Below, one piece after another: positions 46,113-59,288 of a stretch of 64,000 nt of DNA. The stretch lies in assembly GCA_947683425.1 (NCBI GenBank), contig CANTUQ010000055.1, positions 3,708,001 to 3,772,000 on the forward strand. The letters are read 5' to 3'. A program made the translations under genes and the position numbers. Position 1 is the first letter of the stretch. The number at the start of each line of letters is the position of its first letter. Under the pieces are notes generated by a model. The model saw only the letters and a program-made list of their open reading frames with translations, was not told the DNA's origin and did no database searches. Origin of the DNA: Excoecaria cochinchinensis. Taxonomy: Eukaryota; Streptophyta; Magnoliopsida; Malpighiales; Euphorbiaceae.

Positions 46113-48398
46113 TGTGATGCACGTCGAACCTCGGGGGCCCCAAAAACCCGGCTCTAGGGTAGTCGAGAGAGGTTCATAACTTGTAAACATTATAAGGGTG
46201 TCTATTTTGGGCAACAAGGAGGTGTTTTGGAGTCGCCACCCAATAAAATATTGGGAAAGGTCATCTAGCCTCAGTAAGCCTAAGACAGTGCATGTGTGTC
46301 TATTTTGGACAATCAGAGATATTTTGGAATCCTCCTTCCAATAGAACATTGGAAAGGTGCATCTAACCTCGTTGAGGCTAAGACCAAAGATGGTTTGAGA
46401 CTTCCCAGTTATTCATACCTTGATTAAATTATAATTGAGTTTTGAATTTAGAATTTCATCACTTTTCTCATTCGTTTCAATGAAATAATTAAAGGGCAAG
46501 TCAATCATGTAATGAAAGCGGTAAATAAAAGAAAGATTAAAATAAAGTAAATCAAAAATACAATAGCTTATAAAAAACTAAGGGTGAAATACAATCCCCA
46601 TTGTAAATGAGCAAAAAAGGCAATATTCACAAAGCGGAATATTCGATTAACGATGAAGACATTGGTTTTCGTATGCATATTTAGAGAAAAATAATATTAA
46701 AATATCTATTTTGTTTGGACAAAAAATTAGGACATTGGTCCTATTTTATACGAAAATCCCATTTATTTGTAGAAACCTTTAGCCATTTTTACGTTAGCGG
46801 GCTCAAAATAATATTTACAATAAATTGGAAATATAAATAAAATAAAACGAAATAGGGTAAAGAAAATAAACAAAGTTGTCGTCCCCGGATCATCCCGGTG
46901 ATCTCCATTTTTTAACACCCCAAATCTGAGAAAAATAGTTAAACTCACAGAAAAAGAGCATATTAGTGCAATAATTAAAGAATAAAAATGATGAAATGAA
47001 TAAAGATGAAAAATCTAAAAAAAATCACCATGGAAAATAAGGAAGAATAAGGATAAAAAAGGGGTAAAAAAAGGAGGTAAAAAATAAGGAAGGAAGGTCC
47101 AGGGCTGGGCCGACCGATAGGTAGAGGCGAAGTTTTGCGACGGCCCATCCCTCGGTGAGAGACGGCCGTTGGTGGGCCCTCAGCCCGTCGATCATCCCTG
47201 ATATAAAAAAAGACAGAAAATTTAGATTAAAAATCCAATTTTTACTATTAAAATTATCTTTTCGCGCAATTGGAAACAAATAAATTAATACTGAACAAAA
47301 AATTGAATTAGAGATTTATCTAGAAATATTTACCCTTGGAATTTTACCTTCTGAAGGCGAATGTCTCATGATTTCTGCCCTTGAATTCTACAAGGATTGA
47401 TCAACAATGTGCAATTTCGGGGAGTTTTTACCTCAAAATTGAATTTTTGAAATTAGATCAAGAAAATAAAATTGTATTTTTCCTTCTCGATATTTTGTAG
47501 CAATTATGAATGATAAAAAGGCTGAATCGAGCAAGAACGAATTGATTTTATTTTCTCCTATTCACCTTAGTTTGAAAGAGATTTGAAGAAATTCTTGATG
47601 AAAAAAACTCTTTCGAAATTCTAGTAAGATATCCCCAATATTTGATGAAAATTGCTAACCCCTAAAAATGAACCTTAGCTCCCTATTTATAGGTTAAGGA
47701 AAATAATTCAAATTCTTTTAAATTTTAAATTTGAATTTGAAAAAGATTTATTAAATAAGAATCAAAACTGACTGATTTGCAGAATATTTTCAAAATCCAG
47801 TCTGAAATTTGAAAATATTTGAAAAGATTTGGAAATCCTTGAAAAATCTTGGAAAGAGATTTTTAAATCTTGGAAAATCTTGGAGAATCCCATGAAATAA
47901 TGCCGCAGATCCCCTACCGACGGGCATCGGTCATTGGACCCACCTGGTCTTTCGAGCGGCGGGCCATTTCACGAGAGACGGGTGACGAGGGACAGCCGTA
48001 GCTTGCGAAGGATAGGCCCCTCATGCACGAGAAACTGGCGTCGCTCCCTGTGAGAGACGGGCCCTCACACACGAACAATGGGAGTCGCTCCTGCGAGAGA
48101 CAGGCCCGTCCCGAGCTAGCGATTGGCGTCGCTCGCGCGAGGGGAGACCATCTCTCGGCACGAGCAACGGGTGTCTCTCTTGACTGACGGGTATCCCACC
48201 GGTCAACCAAAATCCAAAAATTTCCCACTAACGAATTCCTCTTAATGTACAGAAACATCCTATTATCGAAAACAACTTCAATCCTTGTGAATTCGAAGTG
48301 CGAAAGCCCATAACTTTCGTCCATCTCCCCGGAAATGGGTATTGATATCTTCATCGGGGTAACTATGATCTGGACTGCCCCAAGACTCGGTGTCTATA
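46113..48398 (-). repeat. B 5' LTR
   Basis: 2286 bases, shorter than its partner because part of the array of repeated segments near 37790-37990 is lost. TATA box CTATAAATAG at 47683-47692, GC-rich cluster at 47905-48205. Confidence 0.88.
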
Positions 48399-48892
48399 AT
48401 GTGTATTTATTGTGCAAGAAGTTCCGAATAAGAGGTTTTAGAAAGGCAAGGAGAAGGTTTAATTTTGAAGAAGAAGGGTTTCAAGTGGCTTCATAGAGGT
48501 TGGGATCGTGTGCTCCTTTAAATTGGTTGCATGTTGTGTTTGAGTTAGTAGTGGTAATTATAGAATTTGCATTTTCAAGTTGTCTATCTCTTGTGTAATG
48601 CATGTGTTGAAAAATGATGGATTTGTATGCTTGAGTTAATGCTATAGTTCAATTGAGGGTTTTGATCAATTTTTGCATGTTGAGATTTTGGCATGATGAG
48701 CAATAGCTATATTTTTTTTTAATGTTCAATTGTTATTTTGATTAATGTTAGTATTTGATTGAGTAAATCTTGAAATGGTGTTTTGATATGATTATTGCAT
48801 GAATTTGAAGGATAGGCATGTGAGTCTTGAGTTGGTAGGTGGAGTATGATCTTAAATGGTTTGTTTTGCTAGGAGTTGAACACTTAGTTCGC

Positions 48893-49145
48893 TTTTGTTG
48901 CAAGCGCGACATGGGTCATAGGTGTGACAGAATGCTCCTTGGCGAGGTCTGCCGGCTAGCATTGTTGAGCCTACCGAGCTTTCTTTTGCATGGCTGATAG
49001 GTGCCGAGGTTTGTCGCGAGCGCGAGCTCCATCGTGGGCACGACAGAAGCCACTTTGGCATTCTGTTATGAGAGCGACGAGGCCTGCATCTGCGACATCT
49101 GCGTGCAGTAGGTTCTGTCATGGGCGCGGTAGGTGTCACAAGCGC
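48893..49145. repeat. GC-rich inverted-repeat cluster, F LTR
   Basis: Words such as GTCGCGAGCGCGAG, GCGCGACATGGG and GGGCACGACAGAA recur. They resemble the cluster of solo LTR S more than that of T1 and sit about 1 kb into the LTR, as in S. Confidence 0.7.
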
Positions 49146-49393
49146 AACTCTGTACAGAGTTGTAAGTTAAGCCTTTTACTTCTTGTTTGTGTATAGCATT
49201 GCATTGTTTATGAATGTACATGTATATTAAGCCTATATATATTATTTATACTCATGAACCATGTGATGGTTTGCTTGACTTGTACATGAATGGAATGGGT
49301 ATGTATCATTTGTTGGATACTTGGGTAAATGTTGGAAATGTCATATTGTGATTAGAGTGTTAGTTGAGCCTGAAGTATGAAGATAGTGGATAG

Positions 49394-49407
49394 ATAAGCA
49401 TGCTTAT
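49394..49407. repeat. 14-bp perfect palindrome, F LTR
   Basis: ATAAGCATGCTTAT preceded by ATAGTGGATAG, the reverse complement of the TATCCACTA context seen in the minus-strand LTRs. Confidence 0.85.
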
Positions 49408-50002
49408 AAAGGGTTTTGCGTTGCTGCTCTGTAGACTCGTATTGGTCTTTTGGCTAAAGATTTCGGTCTCTTCTGTTACCTTCAGATATAAGTATAATTT
49501 GAGACTTATGTCTTTTGTTTGTTCAGATACCGTGTCTAATTAGTATCTTCAGTACCCATATCCACAATTTATGAGAGTTCAGACTCCTTTGTTAGTTATT
49601 GGCTTTGTGCTATCGCTTTTTTGGAGCATTCATGTTAATGATTATGATAAGACCATGCTTAGCAAGTGTATTTGATAATGTTATGACTAAGGCATGTGTT
49701 ATGTATTGTGAGAATGTACGTGACTATTATTATGGGCATGAAAGGTTCAGGTAATTGCTATAGTTGTGCTATTGATAATCATGTTCATATTATGTTTTTG
49801 GCTTTAATTACGGCTAATTGTTGCTAGTGTGTTTGACTGAATAATTCTTATGAATGTCATTGTATGAGTGTTATGTTGTGTAGTGATGTGTGTGTAGCAT
49901 TCCGATATTCCTTTCGAGGGGTATTGGGGTGCTATATTTATAGATCTAGACTGAGACATAATCAAGAATATTGTTCATATTAGCTTAGATTCCAAAACTA
50001 TT

Positions 50003-52809
50003 TGTCACATCCCAAGTCCATATAGTTTGCTAACAAGCAAATCCGAAATCAAAATTCGTATTGTTATCAATCACCTTCAGAATACTTTAAACAGTGTATT
50101 TGTTTATACCATATTCAGAGAGTCAAAAACCATATTGTCATGTGTTAGATTCGTTAACATTTCCTTGTGTTAAAATTTGCATATCAAATATAAGTAATGA
50201 ATATATCACATACTCATTACACATAAGGCAAAACTTATTAGACAGTTCAAGATTTGCTTCCCTTACTAGAAAGTGGATAACCAGGAGAATATCAGGACTT
50301 TCTGGAGGGAAGTATATCAGAACAGCAATCCCTAGAGGGAAGAATATATATCAGGCATTCCTCGAAGGGATGAATATCAGAACGGGTATTCCTGTAAGAA
50401 AATATGAGACATAAGTCTTTGAAAAATGACACCGTAGTGTCATAAGTGTAGTAGCAGCATCAGGCTCTCTATAAGTGTGACACTCGCCGAACCCCGGAGG
50501 CCTCGAAGACCCGCTTTTAGGGTATTTGAGAGAGATTCATAGGACCCGTAAAGATTACGGGGGCATCCATTTTGGGCAACAAGAGGTGTTTTGGAGTTAC
50601 CACCCAATAAAACATTGGAAAAGTTCGTCTAGCCTCACTGAGCCTAAAACAGTGCGTATATGTCTATTTTTGGCAACAAGAAGGTATTTTGGAATTCCCT
50701 TCCTATTAGAACATTGGAAAGGTTCATCTAGCCTCGTGAAGCCTAAGACAATGCATAAAGGTCTATTTTGCGCAGCAGGAGATATTTTTAACATTAGAAT
50801 GGTTCATCTAACCTCGTGAATCCTAAGACAAGAGAGAGTTCGGGACTCTACTCTTATTCATACCTCAATTAAAGTTATAAGTGAGTTTTGAAGTTAAAAT
50901 TTCAACCCTTTTCTCATATAGTTTAATGTAATTATTAAAGCACAGATCAACCACTTAATGAAAGCGATAAAGAAAATAAATTCAGAATAAAGTAGATAAA
51001 ATTACCATAATTTACAATAAAATTAGGGGCGGAATACAACCCCCAATGTAAATGAACAGGAAATAAAAATATATATACACAAAACAGGATATTCAATTTG
51101 AAGTGAGGACATCGGTCCTCGCATGCATGCTTAAATGATCAATAATAAAGGTGACAATTTTATTTGGATAAAATAACTAGGACATTAGTCCTATTTTATT
51201 AATGAAAAATTCCAAATTAAATAATATAAATATTTTTATGATTTTCTTTTTAACGCGCATGAAATAAATAATTTTATTACAAATTAAATTACCAAACAAA
51301 TAAAAAGGCAAATAAAGAAAATAATACAAATAATAAAAATAATAAGACAAAACAAAATGAGTCTCCTAGATCTCCCAATTTACTCGTGAGAATGCCCAAA
51401 CAAGGAAAAAACAATTATTGAAACCAAAAACAAATACAAATAAAATTAATCTTAGTAATTATGTCAGGAAAATCAATTAAATGCATAAAATAATAAAAAC
51501 GAATTAAAATAAATAAAATGAAATAATAGAAAGGAGTTCGAACCCATAATATTTACCCTCAGAATTCAGATTCGATGGAAAAAAAGATGGTTGATTTCCT
51601 AGTTTTGATCCACAAATTTAGAATTAAAAATAATAAAAATTGGAGTTTTATTCCAATTTTTATTTGCTTAAAAAAATAATGGAAGAAAATAAAAATTTCC
51701 AGGAACAAAAAATTATTTTCCTTGTCTTAAGAATAATTTTTTTGATTAAGAATTAATTTAAAAAATCTCTTTAAAGAAGAAAACTAAAAAAAAATGTAGA
51801 GAGAATTCTCTTGAAAAAGAATAAAATTTTGTGAAAAATCAGAAATCCCAATAATTTTCTGCCTACTATTTATAAGTTAACTGAAGAAAATATAAAAAAT
51901 TCAAATATTTTTAAAATTCAAACTAAAAATTCAAATATTTTTAAATTCAAATTAGATTTTAGAAGATAAAATCTAATGTTTTTGAATTTAAATTAGATTT
52001 GAAGATAAAATAAAATATTTTTAAATTTAAATTAGATTTTATAAGATAAAATCTAATCCTTTTTAATTTAAATTAGATTTGGAGATAAATTCAATTTTTT
52101 TGAATTCAAATTAGAATTTAAAAGATAAGATAAATTTTTTGATATTTATCTTAAGGATAAACCTTAATAAAATTAAAAAATTTAAAAAAATAATTTATCA
52201 CCTATCTTAATTTTAAATATTAAAAATACCATGAAAATATCCAAAACAAATGGGATAAAAAAATCAATTTTTACACAAAAAATCAATTTTTGGTGAAAAA
52301 ATCATGTTTGAGGCAGTGCAGGGGTGACCGACGCGTTTGACTGGCGAGGTGGTGCTGATTCACGACAGAGGGCAAAGGTGCCGAGTCGGCAAACTTGTGT
52401 CGAGTCAGGTGCTAACTCAGAGATTATTTTCAACTTGTGTCATGACATTTTTAACAAAAATGGTCTCTAGAATTTTGTTCCCCTATATCTTAAATTTCTA
52501 CTGGCAAAATTTCAGATCATTTAGAGCTATATCCTAAGAGTTATGGCTTTAACATTACAGACTATTTTAGAGTAACTTACATGGACAAAATTGTGTCCCA
52601 ACTTTGAAAAATTACTGGGAACAATAGGGACACAATTAGACCATATTCTTTGCATGAAAGTTGTTTTCCTAGACGTCTAGTTTCTTTAGAATTTTAATTC
52701 ATAACATTTGGAGCACTATAAGTCCAGAAATGCCTTAACAGTCCAGACCGCTCCCTTGACCCAGCCATAACAGGTACCCTTCGGTTTTGGCCAATTTTGA
52801 GGCAATTAG
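50003..52809 (-). repeat. G: incomplete Tekay-type LTR, split by C
   Basis: Starts TGTCACATCCCAAGTCC in plus orientation and carries words typical of these LTRs (GAGACATAAGTC, CAGCATCAGGCTCTCTATAAG) up to 50475. After C it resumes about 52310-52809 with a GC-rich patch (52318-52400). The far LTR end is missing where D begins. Confidence 0.6.
50476..52300 (-). mobile_element. C: truncated Tat/Ogre-type LTR
   Basis: Begins TGTGACACTCGCCGAACCCC, like the LTRs of A and B, and shares their words TTTTGGGCAACAAG, CCCAATAAAACATTGG and TTTACCCTCAGA. The expected end GGTGTCTACA and about the last 400 bases are absent, so the right limit (near 52300) is approximate. Left flank ataag. A candidate TATA box lies at about 51868-51878. 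Confidence 0.72.
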
Positions 52810-53465
52810 TGTGATGCCCGTTACCCTCAATTGGTACGGATATCGGGTGTCACGATATTACTGTCCGATCGGTGCTTATGACAAATGCAGTAATTTTCTT
52901 TTTTTTTTTCTTTAACTTATAAGATCATTTATTCTTCAATTCATATAATCATTTATCTTTTCAGCTCCACATGCCACTAACAAATCTCATTCAAATCGGC
53001 CCATACATTTCATTTAACTTATCATGTCATTCAATAATATCTATAACATTCATCGTGTCCATATTACACAATACATAATCAATACTAAACTCTTACATAT
53101 ACATGACACTAACATTATTCATTCGATCAAAATTCAACAGCATAACTGCTACCACTTAACTAACCAAAAACCTACAATTCAAACAGCAACACAACCCAAC
53201 TCAGGGGCACAACAATTATAACTTATTACACATTGAAAATTTTAATTCATTTCAGTCCAATTCATATAACGAATTCAATACAACGAAATCCATCACCAAA
53301 TCTACTATTCTAATAACACAAAATATACATATACATTCTAAATACAATAAACCTACTATTCTTAACATCAATCCACGGTCCAGTCTGACCTCAAAGATGG
53401 CAGTGTCTGCTCCACAGACGCCTTACTCGGTACCTACACGCAGTCAAATAAACTACGTGCTGAAC

Positions 53466-56400
53466 ATTAAATATACTCAGTGGTGATTACGAATCTAAAG
53501 ATTTCCAATTCCAGCTTATGCACACACATGCATAAAATACACTTATACTTAGCTAATTCCTTATTTTCATTTAAATCAATCACTAACATTTGACTTAGTA
53601 CCCTTTCTCACTATAGTCCTTTATTTGCCTTTCTTATTAGCAACTTTCAATTCAATCCCTAACTTATTCGGTGCTTATCAATTTACCCTTCCATTTGACT
53701 AAATTATCATTTTACCCTTAAGATTCCATTTATTTACATATTTGCCATCAAGTAAATTTTCTCATCTTTATTTATTTACTTAGTTTAAAATTTACCATTT
53801 AGTCCTCAGACTTTCATTCTAGTCCTTGTTAGCTTATCACTTCACTCATTTAACCACTATTACTATATTTTGCTATTCTCACAATAATGCTATTCTTTTA
53901 ACACTTCTCTACATTTGACGTGCAAATTTACATTTTAGTCCCTGACTTATCACTTCATGTTCATTTTACATATTAGTTCATATTAAGCTTTTACTTCGTA
54001 TTTAAATTCATTAGTCATTCATTTTATCATTTTTATTTATTTAACCTATCATTTAATATACAAATTACGTTTAGTCCCTATTTTGTCAATTTCAGGACAA
54101 ATTACATTTTTGCCCTTCTTTTGCATTTATTTATGGAATTGGCACTAGCTCACTTCTCTTTTCATTTTAAATCATTATTTGACTTACAAATTACATATTA
54201 GTCCTTAAATTATCATTTTCACATCAAATTATATTTTAGTCCTTAAACTTTGGATTCTTTACGAAATGGTCATTTTAATTTCACTTTTTATTTATATATA
54301 TCTTATTAGTGTGCTTTTACACATAATTACTGTTTCACCCCTAAACTTTTATCAAATTACCATTTTCCCTTTATGTAATATTTACTTACAATTTTGCCCT
54401 TTATTTACTTTATTTTCACATTTGTTCACTTCTTAGCTTATAATTTACCACTTAGTCTAACAACAAATTATTTTTGCGGTAAATTATATTTTGGTCGTTA
54501 AACTTTTTATATTCTTTTAAGTAAGTTCTTTTTTATTTATTTTCTCATTTTCACTATACTTTCTACGTTTCATTTTCACTCTTATGACCCGTTTGACTTA
54601 TGATTTGGGGTAAATTACCATTTTGACCCCAAACTTTCATTTTTTTTTCAATTAGGTCCTTTCTCATATAACTTCTCATTTTCATGTTACTTTTCACATT
54701 TTAAATTCATTTTACTTTTGGCAGAATCATACCATTTTACGATTCTGCTAAGTTTCATTTAGGCTTTTTACATATTAGGCTTTCATACTTTATATCTTTT
54801 ACATGTTATGCTTTTCCATGTTATACCTTTACATATTACACTTTTACATATTATGCCTTTACATGTCACATTAGGTCATATTACACTATGTCTTGTTACA
54901 TTACGGTATGTTACTTTATGGCTTTACATATTATACTTTGGCGTATTATGCTTTTACATATTATCCTTTTGCATATTACATTATGTCATGTTACCTTATA
55001 TCATATTACATTTTATCATTTTCCATTTTATCACTTTATCTCATATCTTTTTACATTTTATCACTTTACACTTTACTGTATTATGTTATACCATTTTACT
55101 ATTATGCCCATAGCACAATTTCGGCAGACAATCTGTAGACCGGATATACGGGATGTGGACTCCAATGGTCCACTGCACTATACTGGGGAATGACCCCGAA
55201 GGATCACTCCATCATGTAACATATGTCGTATGATGTATGACGTATAACAAAGGCTATGAGAGACCATCGCGAATTTGTCATAGCAAAGCAAGTCGTCATG
55301 ACTCGTACCACGGCACGGAGGTCCCTATGGCTAAGCATTAAATATACTCAGTGCTGATTACGAATCTAATAATTTCCAATGCTAACTTATACACACACAT
55401 GCATTGCATACGCTATGTTTAACTAATTCCTCAATTCCAATCAAGCATTCACTTAGTGCCATATTGCATTATAGTCCTTCATTTAATCTTATTATGGGCA
55501 ATTTACAATTTAACCCTTAACTTATTCAATACTTATCATATCACTCTTCCACTCAACTAAATCTTATTATGGGCAATTTACAATTTAACCCTTAACTTAT
55601 TCAATACTTATCATATCACTCTTCCACTCAACTAATTCACCATTTTACTGTTCATTTTCCGTTTCTTTACAAACATTTCATTTGCTTATCTGATGACATA
55701 CAAATTACTATTTAGTCCTCAGACTTTCACTTTAGCCCTAATTTGACTATCGCTTTACACATTTAATCACTTAATTTCATGTTTTACCATTCTCACACTA
55801 ACACTATTCTTTGTACACTTTTCTACATTTGGCATGTCAATTTACGTTTTAGTCCCTAACTTGTCATTTTCATGTCCATTTTTCATATTAGTTCATATTA
55901 TATCTTTACATTGCATTTAAATTGATTAATCATTCCTTTTATCATTTTTTATTCATTTAACCTATCATTTCATATACACATTACCGTTTAGTCCCTACTT
56001 TATCAATTTCAAGACAAATTACATTTTTGGCCTTCTTTTGACTTTATTTACGAATTTGTCACTAATTAACTTAGTTTTCACCCTTAATTCACCTTTTGGC
56101 TTACAAATTACATATTAGTTCTTATTTTAGCATTTTCATGTCAAATTACATTTTAATCTCTGAACTTTGCATTCTTGCATATGTGTCATTTTAATTTCAC
56201 TTTTCACTTATTAGTGTATCTTTACATATAATTACTAGTTTGCCCCTAAACTTTTATCAACTTACAATATGGTCCTCCATTTAACTTTTATTTACCATTT
56301 TTCCATTTATTAACTATATTTATACATTTATTCACTTTTTAACTTGTAATTTACCTATTAGTCTTACGGCTAATTAATTTTTAAGATAAATTACGCTTTA

Positions 56401-56870
56401 GTCCTTGAACATTTTTTTTATCTTCTTTTTTATGAGTCTTTTTTCACTCAATTTGTCATTTTCACTTCAATCTTTACATTTTCAAGTCATTTTACTAGTA
56501 TTATTCACTTAACTTAATTACCTTTTTACCCTAAACTTTTCATTTCTTTTCAATTAAGTCCTTTCCAATTAAACACTCATTTTCATATTACTTTTCACAT
56601 TTTCAAATCATTTTACATTGTTATTTTTCATTATCATTTTACTTTATCACTTTAGTTACCATTATGCCGCTAGTATCACTCCGGTAGAAATCTACAAATT
56701 AGATAAATAGGGTGTGGATCCCGTGGTCCATAATAGTATGGAGTGACCCCGAAGGACCACTCAACAGTATCATTGAACACTTAATCACTTTTCACTTTTC
56801 ACTTTGGTAGTTCATCATTGGCCTACCCAGTGGAGTCGATATGACCCCACAACAGTACAATATCCCTATG
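53466..56870. repeat. Large diverged tandem duplication inside D
   Basis: Unit 1 (53466-55336) and unit 2 (55337 to about 56870) share landmarks in order: AAATATACTCAGTG, a GTTCATATTA word, CACATAATTACT, a CCCCTAAACTTTTATCAA word, and ATGACCCCGAAGGATCACTC (unit 2: GTGACCCCGAAGGACCACTC). The offset is about 1.87 kb at the start; unit 2 is shorter by about 330 bases. Confidence 0.8.
55485..55634. repeat. Exact 75-bp tandem duplication in D
   Basis: The block beginning AATCTTATTATGGGCAATTT is repeated immediately with period 75 and no visible difference, so it is recent. Confidence 0.9.
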
Positions 56871-59288
56871 GCTAGCGACTATATCCTGAACTAGATCAAC
56901 TACCAGACACTACTAAGGGCAAGTACTTTCTTACTCAACTTTCAAATACACTTTCATTCACATTTCATTATCACTTCATTTCACTAATCATACAACATTT
57001 TTTCTGAATGTTGTACACTTCATATTATATACTTATGTTCATAATAAGTATGCTTGGTATAGTAAGTGGCCATAAATTCATTTCAAGCCACTATCATTCT
57101 TTTCTTATCATTTCAATCTCAATTATTCATTTACTCAAAAGTCTTATTAAATATACATACAATTTTGATTATTTCAAATTTATCAATATCTCCCACCATG
57201 GACATAATGGGAAAACAATCTCAAAATCACTTAATTAATTTCTTACAATTGCAATTAAACTCATAAATTTTCAATTCATATACATATTCCTTTTAGGGTT
57301 TTATTATCATTAATTAGACTAATTACATTCTTGTTTCATTAAATCAAATATTTGATTTCTATGCAATTATTTTCATTAAACTGTCTTCTTCACTTCTAAT
57401 TCACTCATTTATTTAATTTGTCACTCATATAACATGCATACCACATCACACATCACATTCCTCTTCTTAAACCCATTCAGCCTTCTTAGGGTTTGTCACT
57501 AACATTTTAGTTATCACTCATTCTTTGCTTATTTCACTAAATTAAACCTCAATTCATATATGTATGCCATTTAATTTCATTTAAACACTAGGTATGCCTC
57601 AAATATACCTAAGTATTCCATTATGTCACATTACGCCCAAAACTTACACTTAGTTTTCTTTCACTTTAATCACTCTAATTAGCTTAGTTACCCTCCCTAA
57701 TCTCAATTATCACCTCAATTTCAATTACACTTGCATTTTAAACACAATCACTATTTAAACATAACACAAAACATTAATTTTCATATGAAAATTCTTAGAT
57801 AGTGTAATCACAAACCTCACATCCATCCTATAGCCTTCACAAGCTTCCTTTTCCTTGTCCTTAACCTTTTATTGGCCTTTTCCCCATGATTTCCTCATCA
57901 TGGCCAAAATTTCAAAGAAATATAACATCCATTAATTTTCTTCTTTTATCAAATATCACCTAATAAACATTCTCTAGACATCCTAGAGTAGTCACAGAAA
58001 CCATTAAATCAAATTAAAATAAATTAACTCTCTTACCTCCTTTTGGAGACATAACCTTTGATCCTTATTTTTTCTTGCTTTTAATCCGTCAAATAGATTC
58101 TAGAGGTTGCTATAAACTCATAAAGGGGCTGAATTACATCTAAGACACTTGAATTTAGGAAGAAATCAAGCAAGAATTGGAGAAATTTATGAGAGGAACT
58201 AAGAGAGGAACTTCGGCCAACTAAGGGAGAGAAGAGCTGAAAAAGATAAGGATTACGCACCTAAAATTTCTGTCATTTAAGTGCTTTTATAATGGCCCAA
58301 ATTGGTTCAACCTTGGTCCAACCTATAAAGCCCAATTACAATTTTAAGCCCATTATACACCTTTTCTATGGTTTTCTCACTTCCCAACTCCAAATCATTT
58401 CAAATTTAATTCCATAATTCATATCATATGAAAAATAGGCCGTATAAAAAATTTTACCTCAACCAGAGTCCGTTTTCAGTCCGATTTAATGAAACCAGCC
58501 CGATCAATAAATTTTCAATGTCCTCAAAAAATTCCCTTTGCACTACCAAAAGTTCTTACATATTATCTAGACTCAATCTGAAAATTTTCATCCATTTTGG
58601 AAATTATTTGCTATTTTTAAACCCTCGGTCAAACTTTCAGTCAACCCGAGTACTATTCAAATCGAAATCATAACTTTTTCTTACTTTTGAAGTGTAACTC
58701 ATAAAAATGACTCCATAACACTTAACATTTATTCATTAGACTCTAATAATATTTATGGACCAATCGAAAGTCATTTCTCGATCCGGTAATTATTTATCAG
58801 CCCAATACTCAAATTTTTCAGTGTCACAAGAAATTAATATTTCATTACCATATGATTTTACTCATCAATATGAATAAGTCCATATTTTCAGAATATTTGT
58901 TTGAGTTCCATAGCTCAATATATGATCCGGTCAATTTCGGGTTAGAATCGATCAAACTGGATTGAAGAAAGTCTTCAGACCGTCGGAAGCTACAGTCGGC
59001 CCGGCCATCCCTCATGACCAACAGCATGCCCATCTGTCGGCCCATAGATGGCCGACCCATCTGTGGTGATAGATGCCCCGAATCCCACAATTTCTGTTGT
59101 TTCGCACTTTTCAGGCCCATTTGACCTCCGTTTGACCTCAAATTTTTGCTTACGGATTCCCGCTGATATGCTCTATTTAATGGTCTAATAAAATATTTTT
59201 TTGACTCTAGGAAGTAGTATTCATCCCGGTGTCACTATTCACTATCAAAAATACTATTCACAACTAGCCCTATATTGGGGTAATTACA

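Larger units (their letters stand above)
37563..48398 (-). mobile_element. B: Tat/Ogre-type LTR retrotransposon derivative
   Basis: LTRs begin TGTGACGTGC / TGTGATGCAC and end GTGTCTACA / GTGTCTATA. Flanks gtgtg (37558-37562) and atgtg (48399-48403) are a 5-bp duplication with one change. Internal DNA of about 6.0 kb has, on the minus strand, a tRNA-Arg-type primer site, a gag, a non-coding middle homologous to A, and two tandem arrays before the 3' LTR. No pol motif is seen. It interrupts the F LTR. Confidence 0.87.
37080..49936 (+). repeat. F 3' LTR, split by element B
   Basis: Starts TGTAACGACCCGG and ends GGGGTGCTATA. Without B (37563-48398) it is about 2.0 kb. Contains an inverted-repeat cluster (48893-49145) and the ATAAGCATGCTTAT palindrome (49394-49407). 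The double hairpin expected near 49640-49680 is missing or decayed. Confidence 0.8.
52810..59288 (-). repeat. D: unusually long LTR (about 6.5 kb) with internal duplication
   Basis: Plus orientation TGTGATGCCCGTTACC to GGGGTAATTACA, the end motifs of Tekay-type LTRs. No ORF is supported; the three overlapping plus-strand frames at 54808-55193 arise from T-rich repeats. It contains a duplication (53466-56870), a GC-rich patch (58977-59072) and a possible relic of the hairpin pair (53440-53490). Flanks attag (52805-52809) and atata (59289-59293) do not match, and the hosts on the two sides differ, so D is not a simple insertion. Confidence 0.6.

Noticed and set aside
47914..48354. 146-codon minus-strand frame in the B 5' LTR
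   Set aside because: Its middle is the GC-rich GACGGGCGTCGC array, and the frame is broken in the other B LTR.
54808..55193. Three overlapping open frames of 81-101 codons on the plus strand
   Set aside because: They lie in all three frames of one T-rich microrepeat; the translations are monotonous repeats of Leu, Ile, Tyr, His and Phe. This is a composition artefact.
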